A program made the translations under genes and the position numbers. From Symsagittifera roscoffensis (Eukaryota; Xenacoelomorpha; Acoela; Convolutidae): a stretch of DNA of 64,000 nt. The notes beneath the pieces are model-generated. The model searched no databases, was not told the DNA's origin, and worked only from the letters and a program-made list of their open reading frames with translations. Shown here one piece after another: positions 23,044-34,299 of the stretch. Every line of letters begins with the position of its first letter. Position 1 is the first letter of the stretch. Location: the NCBI RefSeq assembly GCF_963678635.1, contig NC_087062.1, positions 19,577,789-19,641,788 on the forward strand, in the 5' to 3' direction.

Positions 23044-23433
23044 GCAAAACTCAGACCCTTCCATCTAATCTTTCGATCATGGCCTGAGTGCCTCTCTCAA
23101 TCACTGCATCTAAAAAGTTATCGAGAGCCCAAGGGTCGGCTCTTATTGACTCTGAAGTTGGTCCATATCACCTCTCAAGCGTTACTCTCTTTGCTAGTCG
23201 CCTCGTCCCATTCCCCTCAGTTCAGCGTTCGACTGGATGGTCGTCGTGATCGGGACTCCGATGTATCTCTACTTCTAATGTCGATTGTTTGTCTTGTGAG
23301 ACTTTTTTTGCTCCTCGTTTTGACCGTTTCGCCTGAAACTTCCTCCCCTTCTTGTTCTCAGTCTCCTGAGTTTTTTCCACGAAAGGGTTTAAGGGTTGTT
23401 CATCGTGTTCCTTTCCTTCTTTGGTGTAATAGG
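23044..23433 (-). pseudogene. array unit 4, truncated
   Basis: Follows the 726-bp plan from gcaaaactcag to the P-K-K-E-R region of gag at about 23,430. There it is cut by the inverted capsid/knuckle insert, so the gag start codon and leader are missing. Confidence 0.6.
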
Positions 23434-24186
23434 AACAAGCTCAACCTAGCAAATCTGGCAGAAGAGATGTCCCAGAACCTCAAATGACTGATACTCACAA
23501 TCACACGGGATATTCTCCAGATACAAAAGCGATAGCGACAGATTTCGATCCTCTAAAGGAGAAAAAACTCGAGATACTGTTGAACCGTTTCGGCTCTGGG
23601 GTGGTGCCCGGGCATCAAGCGATGATGCACTTCGAGGCACCGTAATCAAATTCTTGGATGATTACGAAAAACGAAAAGGTGTTGTCAACCGGACGAGTCA
23701 GACCATACAATGAATTTGGCACTACCTTCGAAATCCATTGACGGTGTGAACAGTAACGACTTCAAGAGTACGTAAGCGATTCATTACAGGCCTCTCTCAG
23801 CACATTCACCAACGCCGGAGTCATTGAGACTACAATCGAGGGAATACGTGTTGCTGAAGCCTTCGATGAGATAAAATTATTACAAAAACAATTATGGCAA
23901 TTTTATCAATGGACCTGCAAACCAAGGTAACAACTGGTACAAGCCCTGAAATGAAATGTACAAGAGACGCTCTTGTGCAAACTGCAGTTCCACAGACCAT
24001 CATGCCTCAGCGTACCCAACCTATGAGCAGGGCATGAAAGCGATTGAAAAAGATACAGGCCGTGATAGAAGACACAAGCGTTACGGAACCCGAGACCACG
24101 GATCAAGATTTCGAAATTTACTACAAAGCAGCGGTAAGAGATGCCTTGAATAGAGATCAACAGGAACTGGCTAATAGAGAAATTGA
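23434..24186 (+). pseudogene. plus-strand capsid/zinc-knuckle insert in the array
   Basis: Reads on the plus strand: L-E-I-L-L-N-R-F-G-S-G-V (23,569-23,604), then G-H-Q-A-M-M-x-F-E (about 23,610), the capsid tail, N-Y-G-N-F (about 23,890), and the knuckle R-R-S-C-A-N-C-S-S-T-D-H-H (23,965-24,005) with the last Cys again Tyr. E-Q-G-M-K-A-I-E and A-L-N-R-D-Q-Q-E-L-A-N-R-E-I follow (24,140-24,183). Only here does a short copy keep the capsid segment between R-F-G-S-G and the knuckle. At 24,186 it meets minus-strand gag at the recurrent head-to-head joint. Confidence 0.7.
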
Positions 24187-25822
24187 ACCCCAGAGCCGAA
24201 ACGGTTCAACAGTATCTCGAACTTTTTCTCCTTTAGAGGATCGAACTCTGTCGCTAACGCTTTTGTATCCGGCGATTATCCCGTGTGATTGTGAGTATCA
24301 GTCATTTGAGGTTCTGGGACATCTCTTCTGCCAGAATCGCTAGGTTGAGCTTGTTCCTGTTTTGAGTGATTCCTGAGGAATCAGTTCTCCAACTGGCGTT
24401 GGCGGTTCCTATTGGGTTGATCGTTCGAGGCGGTCATGCTGTCAGTAGAATCCCCTCTATGCATGTTTTTTTTTGATTCTTCGCCCTGTTAATCCCAGTG
24501 GCGTTTTTAAGTGAGTTATCGTATCCTCAAGCGTATCCATGAGTCCTTCTGCTATTTGAGAGTTCATTGTTGTTCACTCTCGGCTCCCTGCTCGCCTCAA
24601 GCGTGCTCTTCTATTTCTTGAGTTACTTCTACTTCCTAAGAGACCATCTAATCTGTCCATCAATGCCCTAGTGCCTCTCGCAATCACTGCATCTAAAAAA
24701 GTATCGAGAGTCCCAAGAGTCGGCTCTTGTAGACTCCGAAGTTATTCCATGTCAACTCTCAACCGTTACTCCCTTTGCTTGGCATCTTACTAGAATTGGC
24801 TGCTGTCCAAAATTCATAACAATCCTGCATCCCAGTCGTAGCCATGTTAATCGATGTAACAATACCAAACTGATCGGAGATGCCACCCTCCATTTTGACA
24901 AGCATCTCATTTTCATGGGTTGAACTGTTGAAGCTTAATTGGGATCCAAGATCATCAACTTCTTCATTATCATCGCCCTCTTCCCGAGTATTGGTCTCTT
25001 CATTGACTCTTGCTCCCATGGTGAATGAAAAGAAATTCCGCAGAAGGATTTTCACTCGTTCCGAGAACGAAAAAAAGTTCCTGTCTTCCCTTATTCCGCT
25101 TGCATCATGGTCTGCTCAGTAGGTGAGACCTCCACTACCGGCTTTTCAATCGAAATGTCGGACATTTCCGAGAGTTCTTCTCGATCGAGAGTCCCGATCG
25201 AAGTAGCAATATCCTGTCCCTGTTCTACTGGAACAGATTAACTTGCTAGTCGCCTCGTCCCATTGCCCTCAGTTCAGTTTTCTACTGTATCCTCGTCGTG
25301 ATCGGGACTCCGATGTATCTCTACTTCTAATGTCGATCGTTTGTCTTTTGAGAATTTTTTTTGCTCCTCGTTTTGACCGTTTCGCCTGAAACTTTTTACC
25401 CCTTCTTGTTACCAGGCTCCTGGCTTCTTCCCACGAAAGGCTTGTTTATCGTGTTCCTTTCTTTCTTTGGTGTAAACATCCTAGATCTACCACTCAGCTT
25501 AGTTATCTAAGGCTTGTCTAGACTCATCTTAACCAATGGCTAATTGTTGCTCACTCACTCGATTCGCTTGCGATAGTTTTGTTGTCTAACGACGAGTTAT
25601 AATATCACAACACAATAAAGTTCCAAAGTTTAAACTAACAAGTGACCATGATTCTGATTTGGTTATGACTGTACAACGTGGTCAGTGTTATGCAGTTAAT
25701 TTCCAATAATTGTCTCGTTTTCGTATACGTGGGATCCCTGCGGTTACGTTCGTAAAATTTATTCAGTTAATTTCCAATTAATGTCTCGTTTTTGTATACT
25801 TGTGATCCCTGCGGTTATGTTC
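24187..25822 (-). pseudogene. gag relic, long unit
   Basis: Minus-strand gag with its start at about 25,526. It runs through the Ser-rich region, F-S-F-T-M-G-A-R (25,020), E-E-G-D-D-N-E-E-V-D-D (24,975) and D-Q-F-G-I-V (24,875). It then jumps to the coiled-coil end (24,740-24,640) and the Arg-rich tail to F-E-I-L-L-N-R-F (about 24,230). It mirrors 17,694-19,020 with the same internal deletion, so the two are sister copies in opposite orientation. Confidence 0.7.
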
Positions 25823-27274
25823 GCAAAACTCAGACCCTTCCATCTAAACTTTCCATCATGGCCTGAGTGCCTCTCTCAATCGCTGCATCTAAAAAATTAT
25901 CGAGAAACCCAAGAGTCGGCTCTTGTTGACTCTGAAAGTGGTCCATATCATCTCTCAACCGTTACTCCCTTTGCTAGTCGCCTCGTCCCATTACCCTCAG
26001 TTCAGCGTTCGACCGGATCCTCGTCGTGATCGGGACTCCGTTGTATCTCTACTTCTAATTCGATCGTTTGTCTTGTGAGACTTTTTTTCGCTCCTCGTTT
26101 TGACCATTTCGCCTGAAACTTTCTACCCCTTCTTGTTCCCAGGCTCCTGGCTTCTTTCCACGAAAGGCTTTTTCATCGTGTTTCTTTTTTTCTTTGGTGT
26201 AAACATCCTAGACCTATCACTCAGCTTAGTTATCTTAGGCTTGTCTAGACTCATCTTAACCAATGACTAATTGTTGCTCACTCACTAGATTCGCTTGCGA
26301 TAGTTTTGTTGTCTAACGACGAGTTATAATATCACAACACAATAAAGTTCCAAAGTTTAAACTAACAAGTGACCATGATTCTGATTTGGTTATGACTGTA
26401 CAACGTGGTCAGTGTTATGCAGTTAATTTCCAATAATTGTCTCGTTTTCGTATACGTGGGATCCCTGCGGTTACGTTCGTAAAATTTATTCGGTTAATTT
26501 CCAATTAATGTCTCGTTTTTGTATACTTGTGATACCTGCGGTTATGTTCGCAAAACTCAGACCCTTCCATCTAAACTTTCCATCATGGCCTGAGTGCCTC
26601 TCTCAATCGCTGCATCTAAAAAATTATCGAGAGTCACAAGAGTCGGCTCTTGTTGACTCTGAAAGTGGTCCATATCATCTCTCAACCGTTACTCCCTTTG
26701 CTAGTCGCCTCGTCCCATTACCCTCAGTTCAGCGTTCGACCGGATCCTCGTCGTGATCGGGACTCCGATGTATCTCTACTTCTAATTCGATCGTTTGTCT
26801 TGTGAGACTTTTTTTCGCTCCTCGTTTTGACCATTTCGTCTGAAACTTTCTACCCCTTCTTGTTCCCAGGCTCCTGGCTTCTTTCCACGAAAGGCTTTTT
26901 CATCGTGTTCCTTTTTTTCTTTGGTGTAAACATCCTAGATCTATCACTCAGCTTCGTTATCTTAGGTTTGTCTAGACTCATCTTAACCAATGACTAATTG
27001 TTGCTCAATCACTAGATTCGCTTGCGATAGTTTTGTTGTCTAAGAACGTGTTATAAAACCACAACAAAATAAAGTTCCAAAGTTTAAACTAACAAGTGAT
27101 CATGATTCTGATTTGGTTATGACTGTACAACGTGGTCAGTTTTGTGGAGTTAATTTCCAATAAATGTCTCGTTTTCGTATACGTGGAATCCCTGCGGTTA
27201 CGTTCATAAAATTTATTCAGGTAATTTCCAATAATGTCTCGTTTTCGTATACTTGGGATCCCTGCGGTTATGCT
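25823..27274 (-). pseudogene. array units 6 and 7, gag relics
   Basis: Two adjacent 725-727-bp units (25,823-26,549 and 26,550-27,274), the most alike pair of the array. Gag starts lie at about 26,254 and 26,981. Both lack a G in attcgatcg (26,058 and 26,786) where other units read atgtcgatcg, a shared change showing that one was copied from the other. Confidence 0.65.
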
Positions 27275-28464
27275 CGCAAAACTCAGACCCTTCCATCTAA
27301 TCAGTCCATCATGGCCTGGCTGCCTCTCTCAATCACTGCATCTAAAAAATTATCGAGAGTCCTCCTAAGAGTCGGCTCTTGTTGATTCTGAAATTGCTCC
27401 TTGTCATCTCTCAACCGTTACTGCCTTTGCTTGGCCTCTTACTAGAATTGGCTGTTGTCGAAAATTCACTAGAAACCTGCATCCCATTCGTAGCCATATT
27501 AATCGATCTGACAATACCAAACTGATCGGAGATCCCACCCTCCATTTTGACAGGCATCTCGTTTTCATGGCTTGAACTGTTGAAGCCTTGTTGGGATCCA
27601 AGATCATCCACTTCTTCATTATCATCGTCCTCTTCCCAAGTATTGGTCTCGTCACCGGCTCCTGCTCCCATGGTGAAAGAAAAATAATTCCTCAGAAGGC
27701 TTTTCACTCGTTCCGAGAATGAAAAAACGTTCCTGCCTTCCCTGATTCCGCTTGCATCATGGTCTGGTCAGTAGATGAGACCTCCACTGCCGGCATTTCA
27801 ATCGAAATGTCGGACAGTTCCGAGAGTTCTTCTCGATCGAGAGTCCCGATCGAAGTAGCAGTTGCTTGTCCCTATTCTACTGGAACAGATTCACTTGCTA
27901 GTCGCGTCGTCCCATTCCCCTCAGTTCAGCGTTCGACTGGATCCTCGTCGTGATCGGGGCTCCGATGTATCTCTACTTCTAATGTCGATCATTTGTCTTC
28001 CGATACTTTTTTTGATCCTCATTTTGACCATTTCGCCTGAAACTTTCTACCCCTTCTTGTTCCCAGGCTCCTGGCTTCTTTCCACGAAAGAATTTTCTTC
28101 ATCGTTTTCCTTTCTTTCTTTGGTGTTAACTATCACTCAGTTTAATGATCCTAGGCTTGTCTAGACTCATCTTAACGAATGACTAATTGTTGCTCACTCA
28201 CTTGAAACGCTCGCGATAGTTTTGTTGTCTAACAACGGGTTATCAAATCACAACACAATAAAGGTCCAAATTTTAAAATAAAAAGTGACAATGATTCTGA
28301 TTAGGTTATGACTGTACAACGTTTGTTCAGTTTTATGCAGTTAATTTCCAATAAACGTCTCGTTTCCGTCTTCGTATACCTGCGGTTACGTTTGCAAATT
28401 TTTATTCAGTTAATTTTCATTAAATGTCTTGCTCTCGTATTTTTGGGATCCCTGCGGTTACGTT
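27275..28464 (-). pseudogene. array unit 8 (long), gag relic next to the minisatellite
   Basis: Minus-strand gag with its start at about 28,170. It keeps E-L-S-D-I-S and the Ser-rich segment (27,800), T-M-G-A-G-A-G-D-E-T-N (27,660), the acidic run (27,620) and D-Q-F-G-I-V-R (27,515). A deletion then leads to the coiled-coil end (27,350). Its leader (28,190-28,464) leads without a break into the minisatellite at 28,465, the order of an original element 5' end. This unit is therefore the likely founder end of the array. Confidence 0.65.
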
Positions 28465-28790
28465 CGCAAAACTCAGACCCTTCCGGATCGGCGTTTAGGG
28501 ACCCTTCTGGGTTGGCAAAAAGATACCTCCTGATTATTACCCTCAAGAGTTGACAAAATGAGACCCTTCCGGATTGAGACTCTTCCGAGTTGGCAAAAAC
28601 AGGACTCTTCTGGATTGGCAAAAATGGGACCCCTCCTAATTGGAAAAAATGACAACCCTCCGGGATGAAAAAAGTATGAACCTTCCAGCTTGCCAAAAGT
28701 GAGACCCTTTCGAATTGTCAAAAACGGGACCCTTCCGGGTTGGCAGAAATTTTACCCCTCCGAGTCGGCAAAAATTTGACCCTCCCTGAA
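28465..28790. repeat. 25-bp minisatellite array, reverse orientation
   Basis: Monomers read acccttccggattggcaaaaatggg on the plus strand, the reverse complement of the arrays at 8.6 and 14.8 kb. About a dozen monomers are present, with more variation than at 58.5 kb. It lies upstream of the minus-strand gag unit that ends at 28,464. Confidence 0.9.
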
Positions 28791-31680
28791 TTTTTTCAAA
28801 TGACCGAGACCTTTCGTATACGATCTACGGAGCTCTTTTAAAATCAGAGCTTTTTTATGCAACTAGGAATTTGTTTTTAATCTGGACACCTCCAGATGGA
28901 AAATAAGCTGCATATTTCACAATTTTCCGAACTGAGAGGTCTATTCAGGCCTATTATCGACTTGCTTGCTGATTTCAAGGTTCCTATACTCTTCCTCATT
29001 GTCAAACACATCGTAAAAAAGCCTCACTCAACCGTTGCTACCGTTTGGTAGGAGTGTAAGGGCTTTCCAAAAAAATTCTGAACCGGAAGGATTTACTTTT
29101 AATTCTGTTTTTTGATTAAATCACAATTAAGTTTGTGTAATTTTTTATTTAACAGTAATAAAATAAACTGAATCGTTTTAGTGGTACTGAAATTATAGAA
29201 CAAAACGATTTTGATCCAAATTCAAAAAATTTTCAAACACATAGGTTCCGCCTAACTTTTTCGCAATTTTTGTCATGAAAGGATTAAAAAAATTATTGAT
29301 CCGAGATCAAACGGCTCCTGTTCTTCTGATTCCATGCAAAAACATGATGATAAACATTTCAGTCAGAAACATTTGCTAAAAACAACGCAAATTGGACCCC
29401 TTCGGATTGATGAATCCAATAAATCAAACTCGTTAAGTAAGATATCACTCGGATCAGGAAGATTACCGAAGAACGGGTTCTTAAACCTGTCGACTCACTG
29501 TTGTATGTTATCCGTACAGCAGTTTTTATTGCACTAACTAAAAACTTTCAAAAATTTCTTTAATGTTGGTGGGGGGATCGAAAAATCATTATTTTGACCC
29601 AAAAGACTGGTTTTTCTACCATCTATTGATTGTAAAACGGATTAAGAGTTTTAATACAGATATTATAATACCGAATTCATATGACCACTCCGGCTCCGTC
29701 AAAAATCCGAATTCAAGTGCTTAACTCGGAAATTCGCAACTCGGAGAAGGGTCACTACAGTGTAATCACTGTCGTGCACTCCACAGATTGATATCATACT
29801 TTCGGTTCCAAAAAGGATACACAATTTTTGACGATACTCAACAGTTGATTGTTGCTGTCCATGTGACTCTAACTGCCTGTTTTTGCACTGCTAGATCTTT
29901 CTTCTACTCTTATCAAATGACCCTTCCCAATTGAGTGCCAACTATCATTAACGTGCTTAAATACTCAAATAACCCCAGAGTACAGGCAGCAAAAAGGCTA
30001 CAGTTTGATTGTAATAATCTGTTTGGAATAAACGCCTTTAAAAACAATTTATTCAACGACAACAAACAGGAAAGTTGGTTCGCATATCGTCTGGAATGAT
30101 GTGATCTACTGATTTCTTATTTTTTTCAACCATCTTTGGCTTTTTAGTTTTTATTTGTTTTTTTCTTAGGTTCTATACCATTTTTTGTATGGTTTCTTGT
30201 AGAACTTTAATTGTTTTTGGTCATACACTGCTTAAAGATATAATTATGATTAGCTTTTCTTTTTTTGAAAATGAATTAAATATCGAATAAATTCAATTCA
30301 GGACATTCCAGGAAGCTAAAGGTTTTTGAAAATATAGTTTTTGGTCACAGCTGCGGAACCTTCAGGTTTTTTCATTACTCGTGAAGAAGCGTCTTCTTCG
30401 CAATCAAGATGGTCTGCAATTTGCTCCGTCAGTCTTTTCGATCCAAGGGATATGCCCAGTAACAATTGTAGCTGTAAAATTGTTACGGTTCGGAGTGTGT
30501 CTCGTCCTTCAATCTGAATAATTACCGTTTCAGTCGTTTTCTATGTCTGTCGTGTGTTACCTAATAGCGGAAATCGTCGTTATGTTTTTCGGGCCTTTCA
30601 GTGGTCGCGAAAAAGAAAATCGTTGCGTGCTTTCTTTTTGAATGAATTTAAAAAAATAAGCATGCCAGTCCAAACTGACCCTTGCCATTTCGTTCATTCC
30701 TTCAAATAAACATTTTAATCGTCAGAGGTGCTATTTCGTACAATTTGACCACCATGAGAAAAAAACTCGTTTTGTCGGCTTTCTGGTCGAATGGCACACA
30801 ATAAAAATTGGAGGAATTTTGTTTTCGGGAATGTTTTCGGTAATGTTTTTTTTTACTTTCACTGAAAATCAGGTACCTGAAAAATACTTCCACTGAAAAT
30901 CAAGAAAACTGGGAGAAACACAATTTTAAAACTTTTCTAACGTTTTTTATTGTATTATTCGCCCAGACCTTACACAATGTCGGAGCGTAGAAAAAGTACC
31001 TACTGACGACTTGCAGGCGTCAGTTACCTTAATTCTAGTCGTTTTTAACCGTCTAGACCTAGCCATTTAGCTTTCTAGTCTGTTTAGAGCCAGGTAAAAA
31101 GTTAACAATTTTTGGCCATCAGTCAAACAAATTTTGATCAGCTCTCGTTAACATGCAAAAAAAATCACATAGCTGGGTCTCGGTTCCCCAAACTACATGA
31201 TTATGATAAAAAACGCGGCTGGAAAACCATAATTTATTACGTTTTCAGTGACAGTTATATACTAAACCCATTGGAGGTGGAATGACTCTTTCCCCTTTCT
31301 AACTACTTATGCTCTGAAATACTATACAATATTGGAGTTAATTCAATCGTTCAGGGCATTACATTAGCTAAAATATTTTTCTTAAAGTCTGTAACAGCTA
31401 ATAGTCTCTGGGCACGGAGCCTTCATGTCAATAATTTCGTTAGCTTCCCAATCTGGTCGCACGGAAGGGAGGGTACGGATCCGCTCCGGATGTCCCACTG
31501 GACCTTTCTTCCGTATGATTTCTCTCAGATAAGCGTCTTATTGTGTCTTGTTACCACCATAAAAGGTATCGTATTTCTCGTGTTTTTCTTCAACTGATTT
31601 TTGTCTTGTTTATTCAATTGTCTGTTTTTCTTGTATTTTTCGGACAAAATGGCCGTTTTTACATTTTTGAGAAATATCCT
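28791..31680 (-). repeat. LTR-like noncoding DNA, reverse orientation
   Basis: Reverse-complement match to 5,705-8,590, without the foldback insert (empty site near 30,240-30,290) and with extra DNA at about 29,100-29,700. That extra DNA matches 60,540-61,200 instead (for example ggttccgcctaactttttc at 29,246 and 60,551). It ends at 31,680 at a sharp joint to plus-strand ORF-B sequence. No gene seen. Confidence 0.75.
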
Positions 31681-32160
31681 AGCTGGAATCGAAGAATTGC
31701 GAACTACTCCGGAAATACATGCTCTGATAGCGATACCGTACGTGAGAACTGAGCTTGTTGTATGAGAGCACGACTGACGATGGGAGAGTACGATTCGGAA
31801 GAAAGAAGAAGGTCGAAAGAAGAAAAGATGCTCTTGATGACGCATTTAAGAGACCTAGTGATCTGTGAAAAAGCGGCAGTAGCGTGTGCGAAACGGAGAG
31901 ATGCTCTATGTTTTGTCCAGCTCATCTTGGAGCAGATGTTGCTTCCAGCGCTAAAAATCAGTGCGAAAATGCTGAGAGAAGGCAGTGAATTGGCAAAGTT
32001 TTTGCTTTTACAAGCACTGTTAGATATTCAACAAAGCAAGCCACTGCGAGTGAATATGAAAGAACCTGTGGAACTAGAACACTTGAGAAAGATCGACGAT
32101 ATCCTAAGAATCTCGAGTAAAGAGCTTATGCGCACATATAAACGATGGGGAAAATGCTGA
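31681..32160 (+). pseudogene. ORF-B fragment
   Basis: From I-H-A-L-I-A-I-P-Y-V-R-T-E-L (31,700) through an in-frame TGA, then a 132-residue open stretch 31,762-32,160. The latter has G-E-Y-D-S-E-E-R-R, M-T-H-L-R-D-L, C-A-K-R-R-D-A-L-C-F and E-P-V-E-L-E. It equals 39,919-39,250 of the minus-strand ORF-B, but without the frameshift seen there. It therefore shows that the ORF was once continuous here. It is cut by LTR-like DNA upstream and by the TGTAACA insert downstream (32,174). Confidence 0.7.
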
Positions 32161-32173
32161 AGTCCAGTGAAAA

Positions 32174-32460
32174 TGTAACAGTCGGCTACTTATGTCACAT
32201 ATGAAGTTAAGAAAATTAGGCCCTATAACCTCATTCAGTCGGAGCCAAATCAGTGCGTGTAAGACATGCGACTAAAAATCGTGTTACCGTTCAGAGTTCA
32301 CTACCAAAATAACCCCCCCCCCGCCACTCTAGAAATAAGAACGCCCCCGTGGCTTGGTCTCTAAATACCTATAACACGCGAACGCCATTAAAAACAGAGT
32401 CGGAAGCTCTGGTATACTATTTGTTTTATTAGACAGTGGACCTTTGAACCTTTTCAGATG
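32174..32460. repeat. truncated copy of the TGTAACA repeat
   Basis: Matches 34,300-34,600 closely (tgtaacagtcggctac start, ggccctataacctc, a run of ten C at 32,313-32,322, aacgcc, tttcagatgga). The copy is cut at about 32,460, where ORF-A sequence starts. The duplication of fragment plus repeat (here and at 33.8-34.6 kb) has a period of about 2.13 kb. Confidence 0.75.
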
Positions 32461-32499
32461 GACACTCAATGTCAGGAAAAAATAAAGCTGACGAGAACG

Positions 32500-33078
32500 A
32501 AAAACAATAAGGCCGTCAGCTTGAAGAACCAATGAAGCAGGATCCCGACCAAGCGAGAAAGGATGACGACAAAACCTCAGTAGATGCTGTGTTGAGCCTG
32601 GACTTCAATTTCCTGTACGAAGACGAGACAGAAACTGTGGCGGGGACAACTGAACAAGCGGAAGATGACATTTTTACACTGGAACCTCCCTCAGCCTTTT
32701 CGAATGCCACCCATAATTTGTCGGAGAGCAGCTCTCCTGGCAGGAATGCAGATTTTACAAAAAAATTTTGGACGGAAACTCCACGCACGAGAAAAATACA
32801 AGACGCAGCCGGAGTACCGTTCTTGGGAGCCCTACCAGATAAAGAGCGGGAAGATCACCACCGAGATCAAGAGAACGGAACAGGCTGTGGTATGGACAGA
32901 GGTGCTTTTATGGAAGGAGTCTGGACAGTAGTGCAGTGCTACGGAACCCAGTCGATGTTGAAAACATGTTTTTACAGACCACTGATGCGCGAAATCCTTG
33001 ACAAATTGGACGAATGCGAATGAAGAATGAGCGTATTGCTAATTGATTAAAATGAGGCAAACTCTCCGATCAAGATGA
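32500..33078 (+). pseudogene. ORF-A C-terminal fragment
   Basis: The 163-residue frame 32,532-33,023 matches ORF-A at 40,870-40,330 (minus). It has P-M-K-Q-D, then L-D-F-x-x-F-L, the L-E-P-P-S-A-F segment, E-T-P-x-R-T-R-(K/I), V-P-F-L-G, and M-D-R-(A/G)-A-F-M-E-x-V-W-T-V-V-Q. Here the frame passes without a stop through the place where the minus copy has TAA, so that stop is a later mutation. A TGA at 33,021 and an 11-base deletion break the end. The ATGA stop/start overlap with ORF-B is kept at 33,075-33,078. Confidence 0.7.
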
Positions 33079-33448
33079 CGCATTAAGAAAACAACGAGAA
33101 AATGGTGTACATTCCAGAACTCGAAAAAGGACAAAACGATCGAAGATGGTGATTGACAAGATCAACGACATGAATATGAAGTTGGGCAGCAAACTAACGT
33201 TAAGAAAAACTGGAAAGGCAAAAGTGGACTCTGAGCCTCTAACAAAAACTGTCAACTCAGCTAAACGAAAGCGAGTAGAAGATGCCATTGACACGGGGCA
33301 AGGCGATGACAGGTTGCCTGGCATATCCAAAACGATGATCGATGTAGCGTTGGTGCAACCCATCCTCATGGCAGGATTAAGATCTGCCAGCTATAAAAAC
33401 AAAAGGAGTGACCGCACTCTCACTGGAGCCACGCTAGAAATGTGGTGA
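33075..33448 (+). pseudogene. ORF-B N-terminal fragment
   Basis: Starts at the ATGA overlap but has a TAA four codons later. The readable frame 33,146-33,448 has K-I-N-(D/E)-x-x-M-K-L-G-S-K-x-T-L-R-K, a basic S-A-K-R-K-R-V-E-(D/E)-A stretch that looks like a nuclear localisation signal, then G-Q-G-D-D-R-L-P-G and P-I-L-M-A-G. It matches 40,305-39,985 (minus). Unknown family. Confidence 0.65.
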
Positions 33449-33569
33449 GAGTACCCTTTGGGATTTCAAACCAGCATGCATGAACCCTGGAAACAGAAGT
33501 TTAGTAGAAAGCTGACACCAATTGAAAACAACCCGATGACAGTATCGAACACAGTCTCGATAGACGAGC

Positions 33570-34270
33570 CCACTGGTGGTTACATGGAAAAGATGTAATA
33601 CAGAAACTCAGTTAGAGGACATCTAATCGCTCGAGAAAATAAAAATGCCATGGAATATTACCTGGAAGAAATGATGGTGAAGCAGAACGACGGTGAAGCA
33701 GAAGGCTTATGGAACGTTAGTCTCCTCCGAGAAGCACATAGAAACGGTGGATCTAGTGGTGAGTTTGACGTAGGGGGAAGTGCTACTACGCCATTTCGAA
33801 GAAGAAATGCGAACTACTCCGAAAAAACATGCCCTGATAGCGATACCGTACGTGAGAACTGAGCTGTAACTCAGATTTGCTTGGCGTATGACAGGACGAC
33901 TGACGATGGGAGAGTACGATTCGGAAGAAAGGAAAAGGTCGGAAGAAGAAAAGGTGCTCTTGATGACGCATTTAAGAGACCTAGTGATCTGTGAAAAAGC
34001 GGCAGTAGCGTGTGCAAAACGGAGAGATGCTCTCTGTTTTGCCGGGCTCATGTTGGATCAGATGTTGGTTCCAGCGCTAATTATCTGTGTGAAAATGCTG
34101 AGAGAAGGCAATGAATTGGCAAAAAATTTGCTCTTACAAGCACTGTTAGACATTCACCAAAGCAAGCCACTGCGAGTGAATATGAAAGAACCTGTGGAGC
34201 TAGAACACTTGAGAAAGATCGGCGATATCGTAAGAACCTCGAGTAAGGAGATTAGGCGCACAATATAATC
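33570..34270 (+). pseudogene. ORF-B fragment
   Basis: Continues ORF-B: a short part near 33,640-33,780 matches 39,880-39,700 (E-Y-Y-L-E-E-M-M). Next come E-E-M-R-T-T-P-K and I-P-Y-V-R-T-E-L, then a TAA where the minus copy has CAA (Gln). An open stretch 33,888-34,268 follows, parallel to 31,762-32,160. It ends where the TGTAACA repeat is inserted. The CAA-to-TAA change is a plain nonsense mutation. Confidence 0.7.
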
Positions 34271-34299
34271 GATGGGGTACTGCTAAAGTCCAGTGAATA

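Larger units (their letters stand above)
20173..28290 (-). repeat. tandem array of gag-leader units (~726-bp monomer)
   Basis: The landmark gcaaaactcagac recurs at 20,466, 21,591, 22,318, 23,044, 25,823, 26,550, 27,275 and 28,465. Spacings of 725-727 bp occur four times. Longer spacings reflect units that keep more of gag (20,466; 27,275) or carry an inverted insert (23,044 to 25,823). Read on the minus strand, each monomer holds a leader, the first ~85 codons of gag and a jump to the coiled-coil end, then a minisatellite remnant (cagacccttcc). This is a satellite made from the 5' end of the retroelement. Confidence 0.9.

Noticed and set aside
21549-26756. Recurrent ~82-residue plus-strand frame starting MSRFRI in each 726-bp unit
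   Set aside because: It is antisense to the gag relics and recurs only because the unit is repeated. Length is kept by the young age of the array, not by visible constraint.
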